DNA of 64,000 nt, from the NCBI GenBank assembly GCA_963590415.1, contig CAVAPB010000014.1, positions 3,202 through 67,201 of the forward strand, written 5' to 3'. Positions 41,564 through 50,726 of this stretch are shown here, one piece after another. Within the stretch, counting starts at the first letter, position 1. Every line of letters starts with the position of its first letter. The translations under genes were made by a program, and so were the position numbers. The stretch is from Fimenecus sp963590415 (GTDB taxonomy: Bacteria; Bacillota; Clostridia; Oscillospirales; Acutalibacteraceae). A model generated the notes under the pieces. That model did no database searches. It had not been told where the DNA came from and saw only the letters and a program-made list of their open reading frames with translations.

Positions 41564-42076
41564 ATGAAAATTAAAAAAATCGCATCGCTGTGTAAGCAGG
41601 ACAAGCAGCTTAATATGCTTTTAACCGAAGACGGTCCGTGGATAGGAACATCTTACGCAATGTATTTTACTCCCGAACTTAAAGGCATTGGGGAGGACGG
41701 TATTTATGCTGTCCTTGATATTCCCGAGGACAAAAAGCACTCAATTCCGATTTCATATATTGCCGAGGACAAGATAGACACAAGTGATATAAACGAAGCG
41801 GTCAAGGATAGACCTTTAGACTGTATGCGTTTAAGAATTGAGTTCGGTGGAGAGTTAATGCCTCTCTTAGAGGGCGGCGGAAAAGTTATGCTTGTGAGAC
41901 CCCGTTATCTCTCTCCGCTGCCGTCCGATGTCGAATGCTACAATCGTAACGGGTTGATTTATGTCAAGCGCGGAATGTGCCTGTTGGCGGTTATTACGCC
42001 GATTATAAATACAAGCGAAGAGCTGCTTACGGAGCTTGAATATGTTACGGCACATATAAGAGAGTTAATTCAATAG
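41564..42076 (+). CDS. Hypothetical phage protein, 170 residues
   Basis: AGGAGG lies just before the ATG, which begins 3 bases after the previous stop codon. The product is soluble, with mixed alpha/beta composition, and shows no cysteine motif or nuclease signature. I do not recognise a family. Confidence 0.6.
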   Translation: MKIKKIASLCKQDKQLNMLLTEDGPWIGTSYAMYFTPELKGIGEDGIYAVLDIPEDKKHSIPISYIAEDKIDTSDINEAVKDRPLDCMRLRIEFGGELMPLLEGGGKVMLVRPRYLSPLPSDVECYNRNGLIYVKRGMCLLAVITPIINTSEELLTELEYVTAHIRELIQ

Positions 42077-42125
42077 GAACAAGAGAAAAAGCTGTGTGAA
42101 TCGGAAAGAGACCATAGGAGGTAAT

Positions 42126-42527
42126 ATGAAAAGATTTCATGAGATTGATATGTCCGATTATGACATCGGAAAGTATGAGGCTTTGGAGCTCAAGTACTTT
42201 TGTCTTACATATCCCGACAAGGAAAAAAGGCTTAATATTCTTAAAGCGTACGATGAATTGAACGATGTTCAAACGGAAGAGTACGAACGCCTCGACAAGG
42301 ACATTAAAGCGGTTCACACAGCCGTTACAATAGCGACAGGTGCTCAAAGCGGTCTGTATGAGCCGCTCTTACGCAATTTGACAAGAAACGAGAGCATCAA
42401 CAAAATGCCCTGCGGAAAGAATCAGGCTTACACGCTGCGAAAGAGGGCTTTTTACATACTCAAAAAAATAAAAATGGGGAAAAAGGGGCACCACTTTTCT
42501 GATAAAATGGATATGGAAAGTAAATAA
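42126..42527 (+). CDS. Hypothetical phage protein, possible late regulator
   Basis: The 133-residue protein is helical and ends with GKNQAYTLRKRAFYILKKIK. This resembles the C-terminal part of sigma-like late-gene regulators of phages (ArpU/DUF1492 group). It lies just before the HNH-terminase genes, where such regulators are usually placed. ATAGGAGG precedes the ATG at 42126; the in-frame GTG at 42096 is rejected. The family call is tentative. Confidence 0.45.
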   Translation: MKRFHEIDMSDYDIGKYEALELKYFCLTYPDKEKRLNILKAYDELNDVQTEEYERLDKDIKAVHTAVTIATGAQSGLYEPLLRNLTRNESINKMPCGKNQAYTLRKRAFYILKKIKMGKKGHHFSDKMDMESK

Positions 42528-42571
42528 AGTTACTTTCCGTAACGCCTTTTTACTCCTTTCAATTCAAACCC

Positions 42572-42601
42572 GAAAGCGCTCTGACATCCGGGGGCGCTTT
42601 C
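42572..42601. other. Hairpin before the late operon
   Basis: GAAAGCGC (42572-42579) and GCGCTTTC (42594-42601) form an 8-bp stem with a 14-base loop. There is no T tract. It lies at the boundary between early and late genes and could be a weak terminator or a processing site. Confidence 0.5.
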
Positions 42602-42620
42602 CCCCTTGCGGGAGTAAATT

Positions 42621-42932
42621 ATGAATGAAAATGAGACGAAAGCTTATATCTTGAAGTTAAACGATATAAGAGATTTTTACAAAACTTATGTTTGGAAAAA
42701 ATTCCGCAATGCGGAAATGAAAAAGAAAAAATATCGCTGTGAAAAATGTTGGAAAAAAGGTTATTACCGCAGAGCTACGGTTTTGCATCACAAAAAACAT
42801 TTGAGGAATTATCCCGAGCTCGCATTGACTGAAAGCAATATGGAGGCTTTATGCGAAAAATGCCATATTGAGGAACATCCCGAAGAGTTCAAAACCGAAA
42901 ATGCAATTAAATTCAAAGAAAGGTGGGATTAA
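42621..42932 (+). CDS. HNH endonuclease
   Basis: The 103-residue protein has a compact HNH fold with two zinc knuckles: CEKCWKKG, then VLHHKKHLRNYPEL with the catalytic histidines, and CEKCHIEEH. Small HNH proteins placed before terminase genes assist DNA packaging in HK97-like phages. It opens the packaging gene block; TerS follows. Confidence 0.88.
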   Translation: MNENETKAYILKLNDIRDFYKTYVWKKFRNAEMKKKKYRCEKCWKKGYYRRATVLHHKKHLRNYPELALTESNMEALCEKCHIEEHPEEFKTENAIKFKERWD

Positions 42933-42933
42933 A

Positions 42934-43302
42934 ATGCCGAGACCTAAAAGCGAAGAGACAATAAAAAAAGCCATAGAAAAGTCAATTAACAAGGGAAAAG
43001 TGATAATAAGAAATTCGCTTGAAACGCAGTTAAGGGCATTGGGCGCCGATGTCCCGCACTTCCAGGATATGATTGATACATATATCACGCTTTGGGGAAT
43101 TAAAAAGCGTTTGGAATATGACATTGAGAGCAAAGGCATCAGATATGATGAATTGATGTCAACAGGCAAAAAGAAATCGGTTATCAACCCTGCAATCAAG
43201 GAACTCGAAAACACTACAAAGCAAATGCTTTCAATTCTCAAGGAGATGAACCTCACTACCAGCGAGTCAACGGGCGGCGAGAGTGAAGATGAAGAATTGT
43301 AA
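42934..43302 (+). CDS. Terminase small subunit, P27 family
   Basis: The 122-residue protein has the P27-type pattern: a basic N-terminus, then LETQLRALGADVPHFQDMID, YITLWGIKKRLE and a C-terminal helix (NPAIKELENTTKQMLSIL). It recognises the phage DNA end and works with TerL. The ATG at 42934 follows AAAGGTGG. It overlaps terL by 14 bases. Confidence 0.82.
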   Translation: MPRPKSEETIKKAIEKSINKGKVIIRNSLETQLRALGADVPHFQDMIDTYITLWGIKKRLEYDIESKGIRYDELMSTGKKKSVINPAIKELENTTKQMLSILKEMNLTTSESTGGESEDEEL

Positions 43303-44938
43303 TTACAAGCCGATAACCGAGTACATCGAAATGATAGACAGCGAAGCGGTACCGACTTGCGAAGAAATTAAACTTTTTTCGCAGCTTGTTAAGCGAGTTT
43401 TTGAGGAGGAAGATGTTTATCTCGATACGGAGCAGGCGGAAAAATACTTCAAGTTTCAAAAGTATTTTCCGTTCAAGCTTTTTGAATGGGAAAAATGTGC
43501 TTTCACTTTGCATAATTGCTTGTATCGCCCCGACGGCTTTCTTCGTTTTCCGACATTACAGTTGTTCCTTGGCAGAGGCGCCGGAAAAAACGGCTTTTTA
43601 TCGTATGAAGATTTTGCGTTGCTGACGCCTGTCAACGGAATCAAGGATTATCACATTGACACATTTGCGATGTCGGAGGACCAAGCGAAAACAAGCTTTC
43701 AGGAGATTTACGATATATTGGAGGCTGACCCGAAATATTTCAAAAATTATTTTACTTGGAACAAGGAAGAGATAAGAAACCTAAGGACGGGAAGCAGATA
43801 CCGATTCCGCACTTCAAATTTCAAGACGAAGGACTCGGGCCGACAGGGTAAAGTGGATTTCGACGAGATACATCAGCTGGAAAACTACCGCCTTATCAAT
43901 GTCGGTACCTCGGGACTCGGAAAGAAAGCACATCCGCGCAGAACCTTCCTTTCTACCGACGGATATATCAGGGGCGGTCCGCTTGACGACTACAAAGAGA
44001 GCGCTTCACAGATACTTAACGGCATTATAGGAGATAACGGGACACTGGTAATGTGGTACAGGCTCGACAGCGACGACGAAGTACACGACGAGAAAATGTG
44101 GGTCAAGGCGAACCCGAGCTTGCCTTATCTGCCGAACCTTTTCAACGAAATGCGGACCGAATATCAAGAATACAAAAGAGACCCGATAACCAATTCGGAT
44201 TTTATGACAAAGCGGATGAACCGTCCGCAGGAAAACAAGGACATTTGCGTTACCGATTATGAGAATATCAAAAAGACAAAAGCATCGCTTAAATCGGTTG
44301 ACGGCAAAGACGCCGTGCTTTGCTTTGACTACGCTTCGAGCCGAGATTTCGCGGCGGTCGGCTATATAACCCGACAGGAAGAGAAGCTTCAATTTAACGG
44401 CAAAATGTTTGTGCTTAATGGTAACAAGGATTTGCCGAGAATAAAAGCGCCGCTTGAACAGTGGGCACAGCTCGGTGTTGTTGAGTTCGTTGACGGAATT
44501 GATATTTCTCCCGATTTGCTTGTCGATTGGGCGGCAGAGCAGCAGGCAAAGTATTCACTTAATTATGTCGGTGCCGCTCTGGACTATTTCAGATATTCGA
44601 TTTTGAAAAAAAGGCTTGAGGCTTTCGGGTTTGAAGCCGGAAAGAACGGCAATCTGAAGCTTGTCAGACCGTCCGACATAATGAGTGCGGTCCCCGTCAT
44701 TTGCTCATATTTGGACAACGGAAATCTGATTTGCGGCGATAATCCGGCATTTCGGTGGTGCGCTTCAAATACGAAAAAAGTTGTCGGAGACAAGAGAGGC
44801 AATGAAATGTTTGAAAAAATCGAGCCGAAATCACGAAAAACAGATATGTTTATGTGCTTTGTGGCGGGTATGACAATGCTCGAACAGTTACCCGAGGACG
44901 GTGGCGATAATGAATTCTTTATGCCGATTTTTTATTAG
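43289..44938 (+). CDS. Terminase large subunit
   Basis: The 549-residue motor/nuclease has the Walker A-like loop GRGAGKN (residues 95-101) and an ATPase domain of the TerL type, followed by an RNase-H-like nuclease domain. Its acidic residues include DFDEIHQL, LCFDYASSRDFAAVGY and DYFRYSILKKRLEAFGF. It packages DNA into proheads. The start is uncertain: a GTG at 43283 lies in the same frame and no strong ribosome site is visible, suggesting coupling to TerS. Confidence 0.9.
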   Translation: MKNCNYKPITEYIEMIDSEAVPTCEEIKLFSQLVKRVFEEEDVYLDTEQAEKYFKFQKYFPFKLFEWEKCAFTLHNCLYRPDGFLRFPTLQLFLGRGAGKNGFLSYEDFALLTPVNGIKDYHIDTFAMSEDQAKTSFQEIYDILEADPKYFKNYFTWNKEEIRNLRTGSRYRFRTSNFKTKDSGRQGKVDFDEIHQLENYRLINVGTSGLGKKAHPRRTFLSTDGYIRGGPLDDYKESASQILNGIIGDNGTLVMWYRLDSDDEVHDEKMWVKANPSLPYLPNLFNEMRTEYQEYKRDPITNSDFMTKRMNRPQENKDICVTDYENIKKTKASLKSVDGKDAVLCFDYASSRDFAAVGYITRQEEKLQFNGKMFVLNGNKDLPRIKAPLEQWAQLGVVEFVDGIDISPDLLVDWAAEQQAKYSLNYVGAALDYFRYSILKKRLEAFGFEAGKNGNLKLVRPSDIMSAVPVICSYLDNGNLICGDNPAFRWCASNTKKVVGDKRGNEMFEKIEPKSRKTDMFMCFVAGMTMLEQLPEDGGDNEFFMPIFY

Positions 44939-44949
44939 GAGGTGATTAC

Positions 44950-46104
44950 TTGAAAATAATTGATTATTTAATAAACAAATTCGGATCCGCTAAGTTCGAA
45001 GCGGTTGCCGAGGAGAAAATACCCGAACTTTCTCTTTATCGTTTTGCTTTCTTTAACGCAATCGGTGCGATAAGTGCGGCGGTCGGCAGATATGAGTTCA
45101 ACATAATGCGAAACGGAGACCGCATTGAAAACAACGATTGGTTTACATTTAATTTCGAACCGAACAGAAATCAAACCAAGCAGGAGTTCTTTTATGACTT
45201 GATACAGCGACTGTTGACCGACGGCGAGGCTTTATGTGTGGAACGCGGCAATGAATATTTTATCGCCGACAGTTTTCAGAGTGATAAGGACAGTTGTGGA
45301 TTTTCGACGGCGAAGTTTTCTAATATCGAGAAAAACGGTGTGCAGCTTACTCAATCCTTTGACGCTTCGGAGGTAGCATATTTCAGGCTCGACAATGCCG
45401 AATTGCGAAAATTGCTGACATCTACCGCTTTGGAATATTCAAATATTCTTAATGCGGCAAGCAAAAAGTTTAAGAATTCGGCGTATCAGAAAGGCATCCT
45501 TAAAATCAATGCGCAAAGCTCCGGCACGGTAAAGGGAGAGGAAAGTCAGCAGGACCAGTTTAATGAGGCAATCCGTAAATTCTATCAAGACGGCAATGCA
45601 GTGCTGCCGCTTAAAAAGAATTTCGACTATGAAGAACTCGGCAAATATCGCAACACAGGAACGAGCTCGGACATAACCGAAATGACATTTGAGGTTTACA
45701 GCAGAGTTGCCGAGGCAATCGGTATGTCGCCTTATGTGCTGATGCACAGCTCTAAGGAGCCCGAGACATTAAAAATCGATTTTTATACGCAAACAGTTGA
45801 AAAATTTGTAAATCTTTTTGTTAAAGAGATGAACCGTAAATTCGTCGGGCGTGACATGTATTTGGGTGCAGGCGGCACATCGGTAAGAATTCAGGCGGAG
45901 CGTCCTTCCGATATTGACGACCTTATTTCGGACGGCACGGCGATTTATAACACAATCGGAAGCGGCGTTGCATCGATAGACGACATCAGAGAACGCAAAG
46001 GGCTTAAAAAGCTCAATACGCCATGGAGCACGGCACATTATATTTCGGCTAACTTAAAGCCGATTGAGATGATAGCGGAAAATAACAACAATAACGGAGG
46101 TTAA
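44950..46104 (+). CDS. Phage portal protein
   Basis: The 384-residue protein follows terL by 11 bases and matches HK97-type portals in length and pattern: an N-terminal domain, a middle domain rich in Asn and Asp, and a C-terminal region with SDGTAIYNTIGSGVASIDDIRERKG (described, central motif GVASIDDIRE). It forms the dodecamer through which DNA enters. It starts with TTG after AGGAGGTGA. Confidence 0.85.
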   Translation: MKIIDYLINKFGSAKFEAVAEEKIPELSLYRFAFFNAIGAISAAVGRYEFNIMRNGDRIENNDWFTFNFEPNRNQTKQEFFYDLIQRLLTDGEALCVERGNEYFIADSFQSDKDSCGFSTAKFSNIEKNGVQLTQSFDASEVAYFRLDNAELRKLLTSTALEYSNILNAASKKFKNSAYQKGILKINAQSSGTVKGEESQQDQFNEAIRKFYQDGNAVLPLKKNFDYEELGKYRNTGTSSDITEMTFEVYSRVAEAIGMSPYVLMHSSKEPETLKIDFYTQTVEKFVNLFVKEMNRKFVGRDMYLGAGGTSVRIQAERPSDIDDLISDGTAIYNTIGSGVASIDDIRERKGLKKLNTPWSTAHYISANLKPIEMIAENNNNNGG

Positions 46105-46107
46105 AAA

Positions 46108-46806
46108 ATGAAAAATGAAATTACAAAGTTCGCTTGCGTCAAGGCTTTTGAAGCAGACGAAGCGGCCATGGAAAAAATCAACGCATTAACGCTCAGACAG
46201 TTTACTGCGGAAGAGGTTTTTACCTTTAAGGTAAAGCTTTGCTCGAATGAGGTTGACAGAGACTGCGAGAGCTTTACAGCCGAATGTATAGCGCAGCTTG
46301 CAGAGCTTTTCAAAGGTAAGACGGGAATTAAGGACCACTCCTGCCGTACCGACAATCAGATAACAAGAATTTTTGACACACAGGTTGTAATCGAAGCGGA
46401 TAAGCAGACTTCTCTCAACGAGCCCTATACATATCTTGAAGCTTATTGCTATACCCCCCGACTTCCTAAGACGGAGGATTTTATCGCCGAGATTGAGGCG
46501 GGAATAAAAAAAGAGGTCAGCATAGGCTGTTCAGTTACTAAAAAGACCTGTTCAATTTGCGGTGCAGAATACAGAAGTCCTTACACTTCGGGCTGTTCGC
46601 ATAAGCCCGGTGCAGAGTATGACGGTAAAATTTGTTGCGGTCGACTCAGCGAAGCGAGTGACGCATACGAGTTCAGTTTTGTGGCGGTGCCGTCGCAGAG
46701 AGATGCACAGGCACAGAAGGAGTTTTCCGCATCAGGCGCAGGCTCCGAAATCAAATCAAGTTCGTTAAATGTTTTTAATGACATTTTTAACAAAATATTA
46801 TCTTAA
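46108..46806 (+). CDS. Prohead protease-like protein with a zinc-ribbon insert
   Basis: The 232-residue protein lies between portal and major capsid genes, the position of the HK97 prohead protease. A candidate catalytic His lies in GIKDHSCR and Ser in EVSIGCSV. A zinc-ribbon insert (CSICG, then C-x-H and CC, about residues 150-180) is also seen in related phage proteins. The C-terminal part may serve as a scaffold. The protease call is by position and motif only. Confidence 0.65.
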   Translation: MKNEITKFACVKAFEADEAAMEKINALTLRQFTAEEVFTFKVKLCSNEVDRDCESFTAECIAQLAELFKGKTGIKDHSCRTDNQITRIFDTQVVIEADKQTSLNEPYTYLEAYCYTPRLPKTEDFIAEIEAGIKKEVSIGCSVTKKTCSICGAEYRSPYTSGCSHKPGAEYDGKICCGRLSEASDAYEFSFVAVPSQRDAQAQKEFSASGAGSEIKSSSLNVFNDIFNKILS

Positions 46807-46819
46807 GGAGGTACAAAAA

Positions 46820-48037
46820 ATGAGCTTAGAAATCATTAACGAAGAGACAAGAAAGTCTTTCCTTACGGAGTTTGAAGCGGCGACAAAGGAAAATGATACG
46901 GAGAGGGCAAGTAAAGCTCTCAAAGGTTTCCTTGACAGCGTATCAAATTCCATTCTCAGGGAAGCAAAAACTATGGGCGACATTTCGCAGGACGCAAAAA
47001 TTCTCGCGGCAAGAGGTATGAGGGTGCTCACAACCGAGGAAAAGTCGTACTGGGGGAAGGTTATCGAATGCGCGAAATCAGAAGATTCCGAAAAGGCTTT
47101 TACAGGGCTTACGGACGCACTTCCGGAGACGGAAGTCGACGCAATCTTTGAGGATATGATTGCCGAACATCCGATTCTTGACCTTGTTGACTGCCAGAAC
47201 ACAGCGGCTCTTATGGAGCTTATCGTAAACGCAGCAGGTCCGCAGGCGGCGGTTTGGGGCGAACTCAATTCTGCCATAACCAAAGAACTTAACGGCGCTG
47301 TAAATGTAGTTAAGCTCCCGCTCGGCAAATGTACGGCATTTATGTATGTTTCAAACGATATGCTTGACCTCGGACCGGTATGGGTTGAGAAATATGCAAG
47401 AACCGTTCTCGCCGAAACACTCGGCTACGGCGTCGAAAAGGGCATTATTGACGGTAAAGGTATTAACGGCGAGCCTATCGGTATGTGCAAGAACATTTCT
47501 TCAGGCGTTTCCGTTTCAACATCAACGGGTTATCCCGATAAGACTGCTGTCAAGGTAACCTCTTTTGACCCCGAAACATACGGAGACCTGCTTTCGAGGC
47601 TTGCAATGAGCGAAACGGGTATTGCGAGAGTGATTACACAGGTTGACCTTTTCGTTAACCCTGTTGATTACTTCAAAAAGGTGTTACCGGCAACAACGAA
47701 ACTCCGTGACGACGGTCTTTATCAGCTTAATGCAGTGCCTTATCCGACAAACTTTGTGCAGGTTGCGGATGTGCCCTCGGGCAAAGCTATCCTCGGTCTC
47801 GCAAAGAAATATAAGTTCGGTATCGGCACCGGCAAGGGCGGCAAAATCGAAGCGGACAAGAGTTTTAAGTTCCTTGAAGATTTGACTACACTCAAAGTCA
47901 AGTTGTACGGTACAGGCAGAGCGCTCGATAACAACTGTTTCTTGCTTCTCGATATAAGCGAGCTTCTTCCGCTCGGCGAAAAAGCAACAACCACAGACAC
48001 TTCGGATGCTGCCGACGATAAATCCGGCAAGAACTAA
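46820..48037 (+). CDS. Major capsid protein, HK97 fold
   Basis: The 405-residue protein has the features of HK97-like capsid proteins: a helical N-terminal scaffold-like part (about residues 1-100) and then the capsid core with PILDLVDCQNTAALMELIV and YGVEKGIIDGKGINGEPIG. TTAAGGAGG precedes the ATG at 46820; the in-frame start at 46769 lies in the previous gene and is rejected. Confidence 0.88.
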   Translation: MSLEIINEETRKSFLTEFEAATKENDTERASKALKGFLDSVSNSILREAKTMGDISQDAKILAARGMRVLTTEEKSYWGKVIECAKSEDSEKAFTGLTDALPETEVDAIFEDMIAEHPILDLVDCQNTAALMELIVNAAGPQAAVWGELNSAITKELNGAVNVVKLPLGKCTAFMYVSNDMLDLGPVWVEKYARTVLAETLGYGVEKGIIDGKGINGEPIGMCKNISSGVSVSTSTGYPDKTAVKVTSFDPETYGDLLSRLAMSETGIARVITQVDLFVNPVDYFKKVLPATTKLRDDGLYQLNAVPYPTNFVQVADVPSGKAILGLAKKYKFGIGTGKGGKIEADKSFKFLEDLTTLKVKLYGTGRALDNNCFLLLDISELLPLGEKATTTDTSDAADDKSGKN

Positions 48038-48060
48038 TCTGAGGAACGGAGACGGCGCAA

Positions 48061-48333
48061 ATGAATATCGAAACGATTAAAAGAGAGCTCAGTATAACAT
48101 GGGATGACGCGCAAACGAACGAAAGAATTGCCGATATTGAAAAAAGAGCCGAAGCAATTCTGTGTGATAAAGCAGGAAGAACGCTTGATTTCGACATCCC
48201 GTCCGTAGCTCAACAGTTATTGATTGATTGTTGTAAATATTTGAGGAGCGACGCCTACAATCAGTTCCTTATTGATTACTCCGAAGAATTAACCGCTTTG
48301 AGGCTTGGAGGCGGAGAAAATGACACAGCGTAA
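48061..48333 (+). CDS. Head-tail connector protein, gp6-like
   Basis: The 90-residue helical protein (TIKRELSITWDDAQTNERIA, then VAQQLLIDCCKYLRSDAYNQF) matches the small gp6-type adaptors that attach below the portal. It follows the capsid gene and overlaps the next gene by 14 bases, in the standard order. Confidence 0.75.
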   Translation: MNIETIKRELSITWDDAQTNERIADIEKRAEAILCDKAGRTLDFDIPSVAQQLLIDCCKYLRSDAYNQFLIDYSEELTALRLGGGENDTA

Positions 48334-48625
48334 AATTATTGCATTTAAGGACGGCGTTTGCAGCTTGTTTTCTCCGCTTGATAAGGAGTGTGAAAAAGCA
48401 CATTTTTGCTTTGCGGAATATAAGGTGGGAATCAATCGCTTTTATTCCGCATTGCTTGCGGGTGTGGAGGTTGCAAGAGTTATTCAAATACCGCAGTCGC
48501 CCGTACATATTGACGGTACGGAAACGGTTGTTATTAAGGGCGAAAAATACTACATCAAGCAAATACAGGCACAGGAGGAAACAATTCCGAAAACGCTTGT
48601 TATAACGCTTTCGAGGTCAGGATAA
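48320..48625 (+). CDS. Head closure/adaptor protein
   Basis: The 101-residue protein is beta-rich (HIDGTETVVIKGEKYYIKQIQ) and occupies the position of the phage head-tail stopper. TTGGAGG precedes the ATG at 48320. It overlaps the next gene by one base. The function is assigned mainly from order. Confidence 0.65.
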   Translation: MTQRKIIAFKDGVCSLFSPLDKECEKAHFCFAEYKVGINRFYSALLAGVEVARVIQIPQSPVHIDGTETVVIKGEKYYIKQIQAQEETIPKTLVITLSRSG

Positions 48626-49077
48626 TGCATTTTGAATTTAAGATTGAAAATGATGCCCTTATAAAAGAACTTGACCGCTTGGCTAAAGCTGTGCCTCAAG
48701 CTACGCCGAAAGCCGTTGAGGAAATGGCAAATGTGATAAGACCTGCGCTTATAGCAGCGGCTCCGTACGACGGAAGCACAAGGCATAAAGGGAAACACCT
48801 TAAGGAAGTTATTAAGCGTGGGGCGATTGTTCACAACGAGAATTCGGCAAGAACGACCGTATGGCTTAGACCGAGGGGTATAATCGGAGCTAAAAAAGGA
48901 CCGAGAGCCGTGAAAAACTGGGATGCGGACAAGCAGATATATAAGCTTGTTGTTGCCGAGTTCGGCCGAAGTAACCTTACCGCAAAGCCGTTTTGGGAGC
49001 CGACGGTCAGAACCAATGCCGATAGAGCGGCAAATGCCGCAATAAGAGTAATGCAAAAGGAATTGGAATCAAAATGA
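48625..49077 (+). CDS. HK97-gp10-like tail-completion protein
   Basis: The 150-residue protein resembles the HK97 gp10 family: an N-terminal helix with ELDRLAKAVPQATPKAVEEMANVIRPALIAAAPYDGSTRHKG (central motif APYDGSTRHKGKHL), then WLRPRG and a C-terminal segment with PFWEPTV. It sits in the connector block and overlaps the next gene by 4 bases. Confidence 0.75.
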   Translation: MHFEFKIENDALIKELDRLAKAVPQATPKAVEEMANVIRPALIAAAPYDGSTRHKGKHLKEVIKRGAIVHNENSARTTVWLRPRGIIGAKKGPRAVKNWDADKQIYKLVVAEFGRSNLTAKPFWEPTVRTNADRAANAAIRVMQKELESK

Positions 49078-49418
49078 CAATCAAAGAATTGATTTCCGAG
49101 ATAACAGACGAAGTTAACATTCAGTGCGCCCGAACTTTTTGGGACAAGGACGCAAGGGGAAATCCACCCGACGAATACTTCGTTTGGAAGATTTCGGGAT
49201 ACAACGACAGAATTGAAAGCGACAATTCAAGCGAGGTCGTTGAAAACACTGTCAGCATTTCGCTTTTCTCGAAAAAAGAAGATTTTGACGAGAGGGCGGA
49301 GGAAATAATTACAGCCGCACAAAAACGCGGATGTAAAGCTTATATGCTCTCCTTCGAGGATTATGAGAAGGAGACAAAATATCATCACAAAGAAATTGAA
49401 TTTATTATACGGAGGTAA
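49074..49418 (+). CDS. Tail terminator-like protein
   Basis: The 114-residue protein precedes the major tail protein gene, where tail-terminator proteins are found. It contains FVWKISGYNDRIESDNSSEVVENTVSISLF (motif YNDRIE...VSISLF). Homology is not certain; the call is positional. Confidence 0.6.
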   Translation: MTIKELISEITDEVNIQCARTFWDKDARGNPPDEYFVWKISGYNDRIESDNSSEVVENTVSISLFSKKEDFDERAEEIITAAQKRGCKAYMLSFEDYEKETKYHHKEIEFIIRR

Positions 49419-49424
49419 AATTTT

Positions 49425-50087
49425 ATGTCAACAACAAACAGAGTTAAAGCAAAGGTTGCAATTCCGATAGGTCTCGACAGCGTTTATGTGGCGCTGCTCA
49501 AAACGGATGTCGCAGGAGGTAAGACGGCGTATGACACGCCCGAATATCTTGCCCGTGCGATTAAATGCACGCTTACACCCGTAACCAAGACGGGCACGCT
49601 TGAGAGCGACGACAGCGTTGAAATCGACCAGACGGCGATTACCGGCTATACGGTATCTATCGAAGAGTCACAGCTTGACGATTATATGAGAGCGAAGCTT
49701 TTCGGTCACCGTCTCGATAAGTCAGGCGGTCTTGTAGTAAGCAAGACAGACACACCGCCCGAGCTTGCGCTCCTTTGTCGTTCTAAGCTCTCGGATGAGA
49801 AGAATTATAAGTACATAGTTCTTTATAAAGGCTCATTCCACAAGAACGCAGAAGAGTTTGAGACCGACAAGCGCGACGCAACCACTTACAAGACCGAGAC
49901 CGTCGAGGGAACATTCTATGCGAGAGAGTCGGACGGAAATATCAAATATGATTTGAGAACCGACAGCACCGGCGCAGAAGTCTCGAAGAAAATCGAAGCT
50001 TGGTTTACTGCGGTTCAGGAACCCGATGCGGATAACCTTGAAACATCCGTTACACTTACAGCGGAAACTTCGTCCGCTAAGAAGTAA
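49425..50087 (+). CDS. Major tail protein
   Basis: The 220-residue protein lies between the tail-terminator and chaperone-like genes. It has the beta-rich pattern of tail-tube proteins (GLDSVYVALLKTD near the start, then GTFYARESDGNIKYD). A GGAGGTA site precedes the ATG. The stop is followed by a 16-base palindrome. Confidence 0.78.
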   Translation: MSTTNRVKAKVAIPIGLDSVYVALLKTDVAGGKTAYDTPEYLARAIKCTLTPVTKTGTLESDDSVEIDQTAITGYTVSIEESQLDDYMRAKLFGHRLDKSGGLVVSKTDTPPELALLCRSKLSDEKNYKYIVLYKGSFHKNAEEFETDKRDATTYKTETVEGTFYARESDGNIKYDLRTDSTGAEVSKKIEAWFTAVQEPDADNLETSVTLTAETSSAKK

Positions 50088-50088
50088 T

Positions 50089-50152
50089 TTGCAGTCAACT
50101 GCAATAAAAAAGGGATAGTTTAGAGGGGATAGCTTAGGCTATCCCCGAGCTG
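50089..50152. promoter_or_regulatory. Two hairpins after the major tail protein gene
   Basis: TTGCAGTCAACTGCAA (50089-50104) is a 7-bp-arm palindrome directly after the stop codon. A second hairpin, GGGGATAG and CTATCCCC, follows at about 50127-50148. Neither is followed by a T run. They may reduce transcription or stabilise the message of the abundant tail protein. Confidence 0.5.
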
Positions 50153-50169
50153 TAAAACAGGAGGACTAT

Positions 50170-50709
50170 ATGACAAAGGCAAAAATATCCGATTTAATGA
50201 TTTTTACGGATGAAATTAAGCTCGGCGGCAAAACCCGCAGATTGGCTTTTGACAACAGAGCACTCGGCTATGCCGAACAGTATTGCCGACATCAGGGCTT
50301 TCCGCTTGATTGCGAAAGAATAATCAAAGAGTGTTCGGAACTCGAATTGAGGGCGGTGTTGGCGTGCCTTTACGGGACGATTAAATCAGCGGACCGACAA
50401 TATACAATATCGAGATTTGTTCGCGAAATAAATCACGAAAAAGCCGCAGAATATTTTGAGAAAATTGCCATAGGTCTTGCACGGTACTTACCGGACAGGT
50501 CGGCAAAAGGGAAATTTAACGCCGAAGCGGTAACCGACAGCAATGATGTAATCGGCGACTATTTTGAACTTGCGAGAAAAGTTCTTAAAATGTCGGATGA
50601 AGACATTTTGAACAGTTCGATGCGACTTATAGAAAATAAGTTGAGCTTATCGCTCGGAATTGACGAAGACAGTAAGGCGGGATACATAGACAGTATCCAC
50701 GGATTTTAA
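50170..50709 (+). CDS. Tail assembly chaperone-like protein
   Basis: The 179-residue protein lies between the major tail protein and the tape measure gene, the place of the gpG-type chaperone. It is soluble and mostly helical. No second overlapping frame (gpT) with a slippery site is seen before the tape measure gene 17 bases later. AGGAGG precedes the ATG. Confidence 0.65.
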   Translation: MTKAKISDLMIFTDEIKLGGKTRRLAFDNRALGYAEQYCRHQGFPLDCERIIKECSELELRAVLACLYGTIKSADRQYTISRFVREINHEKAAEYFEKIAIGLARYLPDRSAKGKFNAEAVTDSNDVIGDYFELARKVLKMSDEDILNSSMRLIENKLSLSLGIDEDSKAGYIDSIHGF

Positions 50710-50726
50710 TATAAAGGAGTAACACT

